Source of the DNA: Sinohyriopsis cumingii
Taxonomy: Eukaryota > Mollusca > Bivalvia > Unionida > Unionidae
Assembly: GCA_028554795.2 (NCBI GenBank)
Contig: CM068830.1
Location: forward strand, 110,559,214 to 110,623,213
Direction: 5' to 3'
DNA length: 64,000 nt
Shown here piece by piece: positions 30,238-41,900 of the stretch; position 1 is the first letter of the stretch, and each line of letters starts with the position of its first letter. The translations under genes and the position numbers were made by a program. Under the pieces are notes generated by a model that was not told the DNA's origin, did not search any database, and saw nothing but the letters and a program-made list of their open reading frames with translations.

Positions 30238-30281
30238 AGTTTATCCACTAGGTAAAGAGGGATAACAGTCTTCCATGGTTT

Positions 30282-31599
30282 CTAGTAATCTAGGATGACT
30301 TCTCTCAAACTGTTGATTTCTATCGTATTATCGAATTCTGCATACAGGATGACGTTCACCGTTTCATCAGGGTCTCGGTCTTTAAACTGAATTTCCACAC
30401 GAATCTGGCCGGATTTTATAGGGTGGAAATGTCCCTCGTCGCTGCCTTGGTCTGGAGTGAAATCAAAAGCCCACAAAGCACAGCCTCCTGCGTAATCTTC
30501 GTACGTAATGCCGTGACTGGTGTTGGTTCCTAACTGCCCAGTGGCTTCGTACAAGGACAAGTACGATCTCAAGTAATTCAACTTCGTGGGATCAAAGTCC
30601 GGTTCGAAAGGTCGGGTACATAAGGTCTCGCCATCGCGACTGACTTCGATTTTCTTCACAAAAAAAGTGATCAAAGTTGAAAGGATTTTTATCGACAACT
30701 CCGTTGAAGGCTGAATTCAGGACCATACCAAGGATTAAACGTTTGGGTAACTGTCCTTGAAACAGATGATCTACGATCATGGATTGATGGTTAGCGGGAA
30801 TGGTGAACGTTTTCACTTCCACACGTCGTATGGGATAATTGGCGGTCATTCTGCTCAACGTTTGACTGATATCGTTACCCACTTTAGGTAACACTTCCAC
30901 GCGTCGTACGTAGAGCCTGGCTTCCTCGATGTCAGTTTTGCAAGCAGCATTACCTATCAAATGGAAAGCGGCACTGCTACGGTTCAGTCTCAGGTGGATA
31001 TTCACTCCGTGCAGCAAATACTTCTCTTGCAACCACATGTACAAATGCAAGCGATCCATCAGTTCTAAACTACGACTTTCAGCAATTTTCTTTCTTCGTT
31101 CTAGAAAGCCATCATTGTTGGTTTTCTTTTCATCAATTTCGAATTCTTCAAACTGGCCTGCATCGTCAGCTTCCCATACCACACAGGAATTGAGATGAGT
31201 GTTCTTGGCGTCTATTCCGTACGTCAAGAGATTTTCCAGGTATGCTCGATAAGGGTAAGTATCCATGCTGCTGCTAAGCAGTTTGTTATTCAAGTACAAG
31301 TCCACTGAGCTGAACAAGGAATGCATGAAATTGTTGACGGGAGCTATTACCTCATCACTTTCTATGGGCGTATTGTCATTCTCCTTAACTTTGACTTTCA
31401 AGTACAGGTAACTGCTATTCAGATCGATGTAATCTTCGGGTTGTCCTTTGATTTCAAACTCGATGGGAGCGGAATCTGTCAATGAGGAGGCGGGGTGAAA
31501 TTCCACCCATTGGGATTCTTGCATGGTCATCATGGTAGGTGGCATGGCAAAGAGATCCAGTTCCGACTTGGAACAGGCACAATACTCTCGGTGCATCAT
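30282..31599 (-). pseudogene. Major capsid protein (double jelly-roll), one frameshift
   Basis: The N-terminal ORF has MPPTMMTMQESQWVEFHPAS, DTYPYRAYLENLLTYG and NYPIRRVEVKTFTIP, hallmarks of the canonical animal Polinton MCP (often annotated F54H12.2-like). The C-terminal ORF carries the second jelly-roll end (EDYAGGCALWAFDFTPD, FDNTIEINSLREVI). The two overlap near 30660-30690, where a run of A on the plus strand (about 30659-30667) marks a one-base slip. The start is probably the ATG pair at 31599/31596. It forms the capsid hexamers. Otherwise well preserved. Confidence 0.93.
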
Positions 31600-31612
31600 T
31601 TTCTTCTGTGTC

Positions 31613-32038
31613 TCAATCATCAAAAACGTCTAAGTCTCGAACGGTTCTTCTTTTCTTTGTCTTTCTAGCTTTCGAAGTGTCAAGTCTGGTGAAAGGATGT
31701 TTTCTTCGTCGTCTCTTTCTGCCTTGTCCTTGCTGAATGCCTGACTCGGTAGCGTGCAGAGCATTTATAGGAGTTTCTCGTCGGCCCAAAAGGTCTTTAC
31801 CCGTTTGCAGCAAGACATTTTTGCCTGCCCTCAAGAAAGCTTCTTTGGGGTTTTGTTTGTCGATGATGACATTTTGGAGAAATTCTTTACCGTGTATCAG
31901 TGCCGCATCTTTCAAGGCGTGCAATCCGCGTGTCACCATCGGTTTCAGCACCGGAGCCACCGAACGAAAGGCTGATTTCAACATATCTCCTAAACCGTGT
32001 CCTCGCTGTCGAGCAACCCCTCGGTACACTGGATACAT
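31613..32038 (-). CDS. pX/core-like minor virion protein
   Basis: A 141-aa basic protein, ATG at 32038, ending just before the MCP start. The N-terminus MYPVYRGVARQRGHGLGDML is followed by amphipathic helices, and the C-terminus has a strong basic run (GRKRRRRKHPF). This is a standard gene between minor and major capsid proteins of canonical Polintons, likened to adenovirus pX/pVI precursors; the GLGD phrase is shared with element 1. Probably cleaved by the protease and involved in DNA packing or membrane passage (inferred). Frame intact. Confidence 0.82.
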   Translation of the reverse strand: MYPVYRGVARQRGHGLGDMLKSAFRSVAPVLKPMVTRGLHALKDAALIHGKEFLQNVIIDKQNPKEAFLRAGKNVLLQTGKDLLGRRETPINALHATESGIQQGQGRKRRRRKHPFTRLDTSKARKTKKRRTVRDLDVFDD

Positions 32039-32041
32039 GAC

Positions 32042-33640
32042 TTACGAATCGTGAGAGAACCGTTTTCGAAAATGGAGTTTCACCTTGACTTTCCATTTGG
32101 TGAATGGAATATTTTGTCCCAAATCTCCTTTTATAGCAATGTTGACCGTGTCCAAATAAGACTTGCTGACAGGCAAATAATGATGATGTACAAATTCGCG
32201 GTGAACGTGATAAGTGTTTCCACTTTCCTGGTTATTGTTCTTGGTACTATCCACTTTGAAAGGAATGACACGCAGTAACGGTACGGAGGTGTGTCCCACC
32301 ACGTTGTACTCCACCACATCGGAGTACACGAAGATCAAATTGAGTCCCTGGTTCAGTTCTACCGGGAAACGAAAATACCTCGCAAAATGCCCGTTGTTGT
32401 CAATGTCTGCTTTCCCAATCCTTTTGGTATCCTTATCCGTGACCATATTGAGGTCTCCACCCAAAATGTCATACAATTCAGGGCAAAATTTAATACGTAT
32501 ACTTTTTTCCTCACTTTCAAATTTGATGAGGAGACGATGAGACACTTTGTGGTTCTCAATGGTGACACGTGTTTTCAGTCCGGTCAGAACTTTGTCAAAT
32601 GTTGCATAGAATTTGTCAGCGATTACCTCCACCACATGTTGACCACTAAAATAATGGCCTGGGTTAATTTTAAAGTGATAAACGTAAAAAGGAGGAGAAG
32701 TGTCACGGCTGCGAGGTAGTAGCTCCTTCGCAAGAAATGATCTATGTTTATTCGTGGTATTCATGGTTTGCTGCACCGTTGGTTCCAGAATTTCGACGTC
32801 AAAAATGTTTTGATTTTCAGTGATGTTTTTGATCTGTGTTGTTTCAATCATTTCTACCAAAACCACTTCCCAATGGGCTTCGTGATCTAATGGGATGGCC
32901 TGAGGTAATTTGGCCGTGTAACAGCACAACGTGTTGTTGGGAAACACCCCCATGGAACTGTCACTGGGTAAGGTTACTTCTTGCGGGGCACGTCCATTGC
33001 TTCGATGGTAAGATTGGTTGTACGCTTGCACCAGGTGCGGTAAGATGTCGATGTACTTCAGAGTGTGGTGATGCGTAAAATATTTCCACATGCGTTCTTT
33101 CAAAGTGCATTGAAAACGTCCCACGATGCTGGCTTTGGTTTCAGGATTCTCGGTGGTAAAAAAATGAATGTCACGTATCTTTAATTCTTTTTGGAAAGGT
33201 TGTTTCAGAAATTCGGTACCTTTGTCCGTTTGCCATCGAAGAGGGTGACGACCGCTTTGTTTCAACACCCGTCGCAGGGCTCGCAGTAACTCGCTGCTCA
33301 ATTTGGATGTCAAGGGCACGAACCAGGCAAGTTTGGAAAAGACGTCGATGACAAAAAACAAATATTTGTACCCGCGATTGTAGCTGGCCAAGTCAGAGAC
33401 ATCGGCTAAATCGGCTTGCCATTGATGATCGATGCCTTCCACGTGGGTGCGACTTCTGGAAAACTTCCGTCGAATGGGTTCGTGTAAAGTGTAAGTAGCT
33501 TGTTCTTGTAACCATCATTGCACTTGACGTAAACGGAGACTTTTCAGTCGAGTTTTGGCAGCACGATACAATTTTTGATCTCCTGCGTAACCTACAGGAT
33601 GGGATGGATCGTAGTAAATGCTTGCTAAGACTTTTTCCAT
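32042..33640 (-). pseudogene. Integrase core joined in frame to minor capsid protein
   Basis: The N-terminal integrase part starts MEKVLASIYYDP at 33640 and has a TGA at 33517-33515. The core then reads WQADLADVSDLA (first Asp) and WQTDKGTEF (second Asp), but the position of the catalytic Glu is Gly (SIVGRFQCTLKERM). After SYHRSNGRAPQ the frame passes straight into the minor capsid protein: LPSDSSMGVFPNNTL, YSDVVEYNVVGHTS and the beta-rich end. The integrase SH3-like/chromodomain tail is missing. An in-frame deletion most simply explains the fusion, since element 3 keeps that tail before its own minor capsid gene. Confidence 0.88.
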
Positions 33641-33738
33641 TTTTTGTGTGTTAATAAGGCACCCACTCTTGGAAGATGCTACTCTTTTTCTCTTAGGGTA
33701 TTTTCTTGGATTGTAATGCTTTGCGTGTGCGACCGGCA

Positions 33739-34278
33739 CTAGGTGTCGAGGAGGAGAAGAATGCCTGAACAGGGGATATTTTTTCTTGTTTCACTTCTGT
33801 CTTCACCTTCTTTTTTCTCTTCTGATGAAGAAGGGGTGGTCATCATCTTTTTAATCCATCCAATTCTGGATGTAGGTGGTGTTGTTAACTTGCATACTTT
33901 TTCTGGTGGAGTTTGAAACCCTTCATCTTCTTCTTCTCCTTTTTCTGTCTTGGGCACTGGTAGTAGTAGTGGTGGTGGTGGTGGCGATGGTGCTGGACTT
34001 TTCATCAAGATCTTAAAATCTTTCAGAGTGGGAAGAGCTGTTTCATCTAAAGCTTTTTGGTGAAAGAGTTGCAGTCGTTGCAAGAGTTGGCCGTACTTTT
34101 GCGATTTTTCTGTTTCGGACAAATCTTGGCGATCCATCAAGGTTTGCAATTCGTGTTGTAACTGGGACATTTCGATCAAATGGGGATTGGAAGGCAAATG
34201 CGGGGTGCGTTGTTCTTGCCAACGATGGTATTCCATCCATCGTTTGTAAGGCACTAAAGCTAGTTTTCGTCCTTCCAT
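33739..34278 (-). pseudogene. Recurrent Polinton ALVPY-type protein, C-terminal frameshift
   Basis: From the ATG at 34278: MEGRKLALVPYKRWMEYHRW, then a helical region (SQLQHELQTLMDRQDLSETE), then a Pro/Glu-rich linker with a run of Pro. Proteins starting with this ALVPY phrase recur in canonical animal Polintons between ATPase and integrase; the function is unknown. The annotated end runs into an unrelated frame; the other frame offers a basic SAGRTRKALQSKK end, so a one-base shift near 33780 is likely. Confidence 0.6.
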
Positions 34279-34326
34279 GGGATGTCAAGGGTCGATTCTG
34301 AGATCTTGGGACTCCAGAGGGCCTTT

Positions 34327-34728
34327 TTATCTTGCTCCCATCAGTCCTCCCAACATGGTTCCCAAGACTCCTTTCAGTAAGGGACCTAACAAGAGGGGTA
34401 AAATTCCTCTACGTTGGACCAACATCTTCTTCATTTGTCCGAGGGGGATTTTCTTTTGAACCATTTGGCGAAGAACGTGACGATGTTTACGTAAGCATTG
34501 TTTCTAGTGTTTGGACAAAGGAATCGTGCCTTTCAACACGTTCAAACAACATTCGCACATGGTATCGATGACCTCTTTGGAGGCCGACTGAATGAGTTTT
34601 TTTCGTAGGGGTGGAGAAGCCTTGGACAGGACAGAAAACATGTCCCCATGTTTGACTAAACGTGGAGGCAGTCCTTTCCTTTTCCTTCCTTGGGGTTTAG
34701 AAGAGGAATGTTTTCTGGAGGGTGACAT
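34327..34728 (-). pseudogene. Recurrent Polinton small basic protein, in-frame TAG
   Basis: Frame of 133 codons from ATG 34728 to TAA 34327, interrupted by a single TAG at 34506-34504. The first part has LVKHGDMFSVLSKASPPLRKK and CECCLNVLKG; the part beyond the stop ends in a hydrophobic GPLLKGVLGTMLGG helix. This is a small protein widely conserved in canonical animal Polintons, with a membrane-active-looking C-terminus. Both halves are in phase, so a base substitution is the only defect seen. Confidence 0.68.
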
Positions 34729-34777
34729 CTTTGAGTCACCAAAACCACTGATGCCCCTACTTGGTCACAGACCTTTT

Positions 34778-35744
34778 TTATACTGGAACCCGTCGCCACT
34801 GATTGTCTTGACGTCGTATCAACTTGATGACAGGCATGACACGTCGTGCAGGGGTACGCAACGGACTAAATCGAGCCAGTTCTTGCTTGGACAAATCCAA
34901 TAAACTTTGTAACATGCCCGATCTCTCTTGGACTTTGATTTTTGGAGCAGGTACTTTATGAGCCGCGGCCACTGCCGATAAATGGGAAGGTCCTGCCACT
35001 GGGGAAGTTCTTGGGGTCATCAACGGAGAAGTTCTTGGTGTGATCAACGTCTCCAAATACTGTTTAGTTCTTGGTGTCATCAACGAAGAAGTGACTGAAC
35101 CTGAGGCTACCGGAGATGCGGTCACCACCGTGGCAGGTCGTGGTTTGCGAGTGTAAGGTTGAGTTCTGGCCGAAGTGCCTCTCTTGCGACTAGTTTTCTT
35201 CTGGGGGCTTTTCTTTTTCTGGGGAATTTTTCTCTGTTTCTTTTTCTGGGGGCTTTTCTTTTTCCGGGGTGGTGTCTGGTAAGAGGAGGGTCCCGCCATT
35301 GGAGAAGTTCTTGGAGACACGGGTCTCTTTGTGGACCTGGTCTTTTTCTTTTTCTGCTTGGAGCTTCGTTTGACTTCTTTTTTTTTTCTTGGGGAGAACT
35401 TTGGGAGCATTAGGATCCCTTCTTAAGAGAGAGCGAATGATGACCCCACCTAGAGTACCGCTCCCTCCAGGTTTCAATATGATTTGTTTTTTGGTTTGAG
35501 TGTCGATGCGGGGATCGGCCAGTTGCGTGAAAGCGACTTTGTTTCGATAGCAAAAGCGTTTGGTTTGATGAGGAATCTGAATGATCCCTTGGTGTAATTG
35601 ACGTGCTGTCACCGTGAACCATCGTAAGACTTCTTTGAGACTAGCTTCTAAGACACGAGCCCGTATTTGTGGATTTTTTTCTCGACTGATGCCATACAAG
35701 GCACGAATCAATTTGACGGGAAGATGTGGTTGACGGGACGTCAT
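34778..35744 (-). pseudogene. Basic virion/core-type protein, frameshifted
   Basis: A first ORF from ATG 35744 (MTSRQPHLPVKLIRALYG) encodes a conserved ~90-aa helical region recurrent in Polintons, ending GGSGTLGGVIIRSLLRRD. A second overlapping frame to 34778 is very basic (PRKKKEV, SPQKKK, TPRTSP repeats) and ends in a helical segment. The frame switch falls near an A/T-run around 35380-35400. It may be one DNA-binding core-type protein, or two genes; I cannot separate these. Confidence 0.5.
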
Positions 35745-35800
35745 GTTCACACTGTGTGAGACAGGCGAAAAGTGTGTGACGTTTTTATCGATGTTTTGGG

Positions 35801-36518
35801 TTAGGTCGAGGAAGGAGACGTGTACAGGACAGGCCCTCCGTCTTGACACCAGTGGTGAAACAATTGGGTACGAAATTGCAAATCATCGGGGGTCGTAGAT
35901 TTCAAATCGACGAGTAAATAGGCGTGTGGAGTGTGAGTGGCATCGTCGTACGCCTGAGTCAGCCAAGGCGTTCCTAACTGTTTGGCTAAGACTTGCACTT
36001 GACGATTTATCTCGAGGGCCTTTAAACAAGACCACGTAATGCGCATTGAGACTAATGGTGCGATGGGCTTTACTTTGTTGAAACAAATTTTGATTGATGT
36101 AAACGACACTGTCATTACGATGATGCCCTTTGCGCGTGAACCACAGTTTAATTTCTTCTTCGTCTTCTCCTAACATGTCGTCAAAAATGACCAAATGGGT
36201 TTGACGGGAGTCAGAGACGATGCCATCGTCTTCTTTAGGAATGCCTTCCACAAGCACGGTGGAATCGCCTTGACTTTATCGCAAGAGGCTGTACGCCGAT
36301 TGCCACTCTTAAAACACCACACGATGCGTTGAGGTGGTTGATTGATAAATTATTTTATGTTCGATCAAACGTTTGACAAATTCGGTTTTGCCTGAGCCAC
36401 TAGGTCCAGCAATGAGCATGTTAAAGGGATGGCGAAGATACAAAGCCTCCCAACTGGCACGATCTAAGTGTTCGTCGATGACTTTGACAGTAGAAGAAGA
36501 GGGAGCAGAAGTAGCCAT
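35801..36518 (-). pseudogene. Genome-packaging ATPase, frameshifted
   Basis: From ATG 36518 an N-terminal ORF has Walker A GPSGSGKT (residues ~38-45). A second frame has Walker B HLVIFDDM and FKGPRDKSS; a third frame supplies the end (LAKQLGTPWLTQAYDDATH) to 35801. At least two indels (about 36260-36310 and 35990-36030) break the gene. The protein is the canonical Polinton packaging ATPase and is homologous to that at 951-1616. Confidence 0.87.
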
Positions 36519-36785
36519 AGTGTGAGGAATGTCACTTGTGACACGAAAACAAACAAGACAAGAGTTTATATACTTTTTTCAGGACACGTTTATTGAATGT
36601 TTTAAACACAAATACGAAAGACAAAAATATATAAAAGCCAAAGGCTTAAGTGCAACGATAAAAGACACATCGAAATTATCAACGCGGAATAGAAAAAAGT
36701 GTTTGTACAACATGTTTTGGGTAAGGTTCTGACCAGTTCTATAGGGGGTAAGGTCACACAAGTGTCCTCCCGAAAGAAGGGTCTT
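36519..36785. other. ATPase 5' flank and 3' end of the 36786 gene
   Basis: Contains a possible TATA element for the ATPase (minus strand) and, for the leftward gene at 36786, an AATAAA signal on the minus strand near 36588-36593. No gene seen. Confidence 0.45.
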
Positions 36786-37325
36786 TCAGGCATGTTCACG
36801 ACAGTCAAGTCCTAGTTGATGAGTTCTTCTTCTGGCACCGTCACTGACACAGGTTGAAAAGTGTCTTTTTTCCTTGAGCAACTCTCGTGCATACTGGGCC
36901 ACTTCTTTTGTCCAAGCCTCAAAATCCCATTCTTTCCAGGCACGGACATCTGTCCAATGGGGGTGTAAGTCACAAGCTACACACACATCGTCATACACGT
37001 CTTGGGTAGCTAAAAGTTGACGAATCTTTTTTCCCGTAGAGGTCGAGAAGTATCCAGATGAAACCGCAAGGCTTTGAGCAAAAGGAGTCTTTCGTGACAA
37101 TTTAAGGCCATTGGGTGGTAAGTACTGATCGTAAAGAGACCACAAGGAATCGGCTGATAAACGAAATCCTAGAAAACAAGTCACTAAGACACACACCACT
37201 TGTCGACCCAAATTGAATGGATACAGTTCTTGTAATAATCGATGGTAATGATCCACGGTTTCAATATGGTCATTGAGTTCCTTCCACGGAATCTGGTCAA
37301 TCACATGTGATAAAAGTTGTGGCAT
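36786..37325 (-). CDS. Accessory protein of unknown function
   Basis: A 179-aa ORF from ATG 37325 (MPQLLSHVIDQIPWKEL). It contains VVCVLVTCFLGFRLSADSLW, a DVCVACDLHPHW Cys/His patch and a charged C-terminus. The composition is protein-like and the frame is intact, but I do not recognise the family. It lies beside the duplicated gene family and BIR gene, in the accessory zone between ATPase and PolB. Confidence 0.5.
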   Translation of the reverse strand: MPQLLSHVIDQIPWKELNDHIETVDHYHRLLQELYPFNLGRQVVCVLVTCFLGFRLSADSLWSLYDQYLPPNGLKLSRKTPFAQSLAVSSGYFSTSTGKKIRQLLATQDVYDDVCVACDLHPHWTDVRAWKEWDFEAWTKEVAQYARELLKEKRHFSTCVSDGARRRTHQLGLDCREHA

Positions 37326-38270
37326 GGCAGCCTGTTTTTATAGTCTCTTTGTTTCGGAAACAATACACGTACTTTCTAGCCAGAGATCTTCGTTCTCCAG
37401 TGGGGAATCTAAATGTTGCATAATGTAACCGAAACGTCAGAGTTCGTTTAGAAGCTTCCTCTTCCGCTAAGTAGATTCTATGTAAAATATGTTGGTAATC
37501 CTTTAACTCGTCTTCCTCAATGCGTTTCACTAGGTGAATCTCGAAGTAACCAAAATGATCAACACGTCGATCATCTGGGCCTGGAAGTATTGAACAAGGT
37601 CTGGCCACTGAAACAATTTCTGACGAATCAGTTCTCTGATACCATTCAGGTATCAGTGATTAAAGATCTGGTGACGTAACGGATGCAACTGTTCTTTACG
37701 TTTGACTTGTATTTTGACCAGCTCTCGGTAAATGTGTTCTCTCAACTCTACACGCAAAGCACGAATGTTCTCTTGTAAAGTATCCATAAACAGGTCATAG
37801 TAAATCCTCTTTTGTCTGACAGAAGAAATGTACCGTTTGCACAGACATGGTTTTACTTCAGTGCCAAATTTAAATCGTTTAGTCACTAATTTACACATTA
37901 CAATTCGTTCAGAAGTTTCCTCTTTCACTAAGTCGACATTGCGTAAAAAATGTCGTTAGGTCGTTAACTCGTCCTCTGGAATTCGATGCAGTACGTTTAC
38001 AATGTGGTAGATAGAATCATCCATAGCAAACCAATCCTTTTTAAAACCAGGGGGTTGTTGATCAATGTCTGTCCAATGGAACACTTTCAACTGAATCAGA
38101 CCTTTTATAGCATTCAGGTACCAGTGATTAAACATCTGGTGACGTAACGGATGCAATTGTTCTTTACGTTTCACTTTTATTTTGACCAGCTCTCGGTAAA
38201 TCCTTTCTCTCAACTCCACAGGCAAAGCGCGAATGTTCTCTAGTAAAGTATCCGTAAACAGATTATGGTA
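37297..38270 (-). pseudogene. Duplicated unknown gene family, decayed
   Basis: Two tandem copies of a module. The first half reads ENIRALPVELRERIYRELV and KEQLHPLRHQMFNHWYLNAI; the second half reads like RIEEDELKDYQHILHRIYL with a basic tail. Copy 1 lies at about 38270-37860 and copy 2 at about 37790-37297, with ~80% similar DNA (shared TGACGTAACGGATGCAAC). Both copies carry stops. The reading continues from the region directly behind the BIR domain, so copy 1 may once have been the C-terminal part of the BIR protein. No known domain recognised. Confidence 0.55.
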
Positions 38271-38277
38271 AGTTACT

Positions 38278-38652
38278 TCAATGTCCCGGTCCCACTAAGG
38301 GTAAGTAATGACAATTCGGTGACCATCGAGCATGTTCTACGTAGGCCAAATCTTGTGGTGGTTCCCAGTGGTGAAGTGACACATCACAACTGAAGCACTT
38401 GACTTTATCTCCTTCGCCCAATTAGAAAAATCCGGCTCTGGCTAATTCTTCGGGGGTCGGTCCTCCCAGATACTTAGGCCATTTTCCTTTGAACGATTGA
38501 AGACGATTTTCAAGTCGCAGTATTCCGACAAACGCACAAGGAATGAATATTCGTCTTTCACATGATCGTTTCAATGAGGGTTGGGTGACATGGACAGGAG
38601 ATTGCTCAGGGCTGGATGACATCCGTAGGGTGGTAAACGTGAAGGTGAACAT
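38278..38652 (-). pseudogene. IAP-type BIR domain protein, in-frame TAA
   Basis: From ATG 38652 (MFTFTFTT) a short linker leads to LENRLQSFKGKWPK and GGPTPEELARAGFF, the conserved first half of a baculovirus IAP repeat. A TAA (38424-38422) interrupts there. Beyond it, in the same frame, are the zinc ligands: CFSC, a Trp-Glu-Pro, then His and Cys in EHARWSPNC, and a stop at 38278. BIR proteins block caspases or act in ubiquitin and immune signalling; viral IAPs of baculoviruses delay host cell death. No RING finger is seen nearby. The role here is inferred. Confidence 0.85.
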
Positions 38653-38915
38653 CCACCTTTAAAATGAAACCCAGTAAAGTGTCCAAGAGAACGAGCGGCA
38701 TCGGTTTCGCATCCCTCAGGTTTAGCACGCACAGCATCACTTTCCATGATAGGGGTAGTGACACTAAAGTTCCCATGATGCTTTACGGCATCGCTAAGGT
38801 CACAGCGTACAGCATCGTTCCCATCGCAAGGCTCACAATCGCATTCTACTTTAGAGTCCCCACACTTGAAGTGTACCTGTCTGAACTTGTTTTGTGTTTC
38901 TCTGAAAGTATTCAT
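38571..38915 (-). CDS. Cys-rich ORF overlapping the BIR gene
   Basis: A 114-aa ORF from ATG 38915 (MNTFRETQNKFRQVHF) with VECDCEPCDGNDAVRCDL and repeated DAVR/DAAR phrases. It overlaps the N-terminal part of the BIR frame. It may be the true N-terminus of the BIR protein shifted by an indel, or a chance ORF. Confidence 0.3.
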   Translation of the reverse strand: MNTFRETQNKFRQVHFKCGDSKVECDCEPCDGNDAVRCDLSDAVKHHGNFSVTTPIMESDAVRAKPEGCETDAARSLGHFTGFHFKGGCSPSRLPPYGCHPALSNLLSMSPNPH

Positions 38916-38999
38916 CTTGTTCGCTTGGTCCTGATAGATACAATGAACTATCGATCTTGCCTAGGGATCCTTTATATATGCAGACCAATACCGACGTGT

Positions 39000-41900
39000 C
39001 CATACGGTCAGGTGAAATGATTGGGAAGTCGCACTCTCTTCTGGTACACGATTTGGTAGACTTTTTCCAAGGGTCGACTGACGATGTGGTGAGTGGATAA
39101 ACGTACAATCTTGTTGGGTTGATAGGTAGTCACTTTAAAGTGTTGATCTTTTCCAGCGTGTAAAGCTTCTTTCAATACCCCAAAGTTCACCATCGACTGA
39201 TACGATAATTCAGAGTCAATCCTTTCACTTTACACTTCGTGTGCACTTTTCCTTGTTTGTCCCGGTATTCGTAGCCGTAATGTTTAGGACCGCCGCTGGC
39301 GAAACTTAGAATCTTGTCGTCGGGGTACTCGTCTGTCCAGGCTCCTAAACGGTCTCCTTCGATGTCAGGGTGTTGTTGACTCGGGTGATCGATGTAAATG
39401 CAACTGTCCGTGTCAAAGTACAGGACACGTTCCCCTAACAGCTCTAAAGCTTCGTACAATTTTAAGCAAGCATGAGCTGTCACATAAGCCGCAATAATGA
39501 CATTTCCAAAGGGGTCGTCTTGTAAAAAGTCCAGATCTTCTTCGTAAATCACGACAATCAAATCTTCGCGAACGACGTCCACGTGTTTCATGAATTTAGT
39601 TTTGTCGTGAAGCATCTGGAAATAGCGGGAAGGTTCTGTCAAATATTCCGTCTTGGGTAAGCACGGGCGTTGTGCCATTTTGCCCCACAAGCAATTTAAC
39701 ATCACTTTGGCAAACGATCGCCTGCCTTTGTTTTTCTCGATGTGATCTAAAGTGATGCCTTCTTGTGCCCGGTATTTCTCTTTGAATGTCTTTTGGTCTT
39801 CGGGAGTGTGACACCAGGACGGATAGCCGCTGGCTTCTTGCTTTAGTTTCAAAAAGGCATCCTTGTAGTCTACGAAAATGCCTTTCTGCGTGGGGTCACC
39901 CTTGCGCTATTGTTGTGTCCTGGGAAAGTGACAAATTTCCTACACTTCTAACAGTTGGTATCCCATGTCCAGAGCTTTGAACAATTCTACGCTGACCCAG
40001 GTTCCCGTCAAGGCCCGTTCCTCCTGGGTGTGCTGACAAGTCTGTCTTGGTTGCACGTTTCGGCACTGGTACGGCACAAAGGAAACATCAGTTTGCCTTG
40101 GCAATGGTGAGGTAAGACGGGATGGTACAAGTCCGTGGGTGGCAAAACTTTCCACTTGATCAAGCCTTCGTATTGTCGAATGTTTTTCAGGTCGATGTGT
40201 TCGGTGAACAATTGTGGGTGCCCTGCAGGAAAGCGAGACTATTTGCACACGTAGGGATACAGCGAACACACGTCCAAGTATTTGATTTCTTCTCCTTTCT
40301 CTTTGTCGGCTTCGTACAGCAAACAGGTGGCATTGGTCCTTCCTCCGTACAAACTATCCCTCAGGTTCAGGGGGTCCATAGACTGGTAACTTTCCACGAG
40401 GCGTTTAAACTCGGGATCGGTTTTCAAACGGTGATCAAACTCGTGTTCCCACAGTTCCACCACTTGATATCCTTCCTGTTCTAACTTTAGACGTCGCTGA
40501 CAAGTAGCCTGGTACAAGTCTTCCATGGTTCGTTGTAAAAACTGATTTTTAGTGTCACGATCAGTGTAACAGACGGGACATCCGTGAAATAAGCAGCCGT
40601 TAAACTCGTACACGATCTTGGGGTTTTCTAAGTCGCAGCCATCGACCGAATGCGTTCCGATGGTCTTTTCGCCCCCTCCGTTGCGGGCATTATGAATCCA
40701 TTTGTCTTCTTTGTCGCACAAGTAATGTAACCAGCGTAGGGCTTTGACCGAGTATTGAAGTTTGACATAGTTGGTCGTTTGAGGACTGATGACAGCCACG
40801 GTGTTTTCTGGCATGAATCGTTGCCTGTACACTAAGGAACACGCTTTGGCAATGGTGCAAGCTTCTTTCAAAGGATCGACCCCTCCGTGTTCCATGAACA
40901 GTTCTCGAAATTTTCCACAGCATCGACGTAAAATGTTCACGTCGGAACGACAATACTTTAACATTTCTTCCTGAAAGTCGAAAGGGTCGGAGGCGTGAGC
41001 CTGGTACCAAGCGTAGAAAGCGTCTCGTTGTTCGGTACGCATGTTGTCGGGGTCGTAGTCTTTAGCCTCAGGCAAATGGGATAGAACGGCATGTTGATTG
41101 GCTTCCGTATTGAAAAAGTATGGAAAGTACCCTTTTTAGTCATTTCTGTCATTCCAAACGTTTTAGGCATTGGACTCAAAGGCATGGCCAAGTAACTCAT
41201 CAAATCTTTAAACTGCACTTGTCCCACTTGCTTGAAAATGATTTTGGCTCCGTTCAAAGTGACTTTAGGACGTTCGGTGCCATGTTGTGTATAGTATCTC
41301 AAAAGAAACTGTCCATCGTATCCGGAGAAATTGTGAGCCATCACCGTGGCATGGCGATGACAATCTCCGTAACGTTCGATGTCCTCTTGGCACAATCTCA
41401 GCAGTTGACAAGCACATTTCTTCTGTGAACCTTGCGTCTTCAAATGTTGTTGGTAACAGGTAGGGCTGACAAACGTGCGCAGACAAGTTGAACAATGCAC
41501 TGGTTCTTGTCCTTCGCTCCGACAGGGTGGAGAGGCCAAACATCCTGAGCATTTCGATCCGCAATGTTTGTGTTGCTCTCGATTGTTATAGCCATAGTCA
41601 CATTTCTCACAGTAATAGCTGTATCCCAGGAATGCAGTGATACTGGCAATGGTATCGAAATGGTCATCGTGATGATAAAGGTGAATGTATTTTCCATCCC
41701 TAAAGTCTTTCCCTCGAAACAACAGAGGTCCGCGCACTTCTTGACTGTGCACTTTGAAGGTGTAGCTCAGGAATGCCGCAGGGTGTGTCTGTGGACAGGC
41801 CGGCTTGTTGTAACAGGAGTTCTGCTTCGTTTCGTTGTTTGGCTGGGTCCGATTTTTGAATAGTTTTCCAGGCTCTCTTCCATTCTGCCGTGTCGTTCTT

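Noticed and set aside
31887..32719. Plus-strand ORFs across the pX and minor capsid genes
   Set aside because: Antisense shadows of well-supported minus-strand genes; no motifs.
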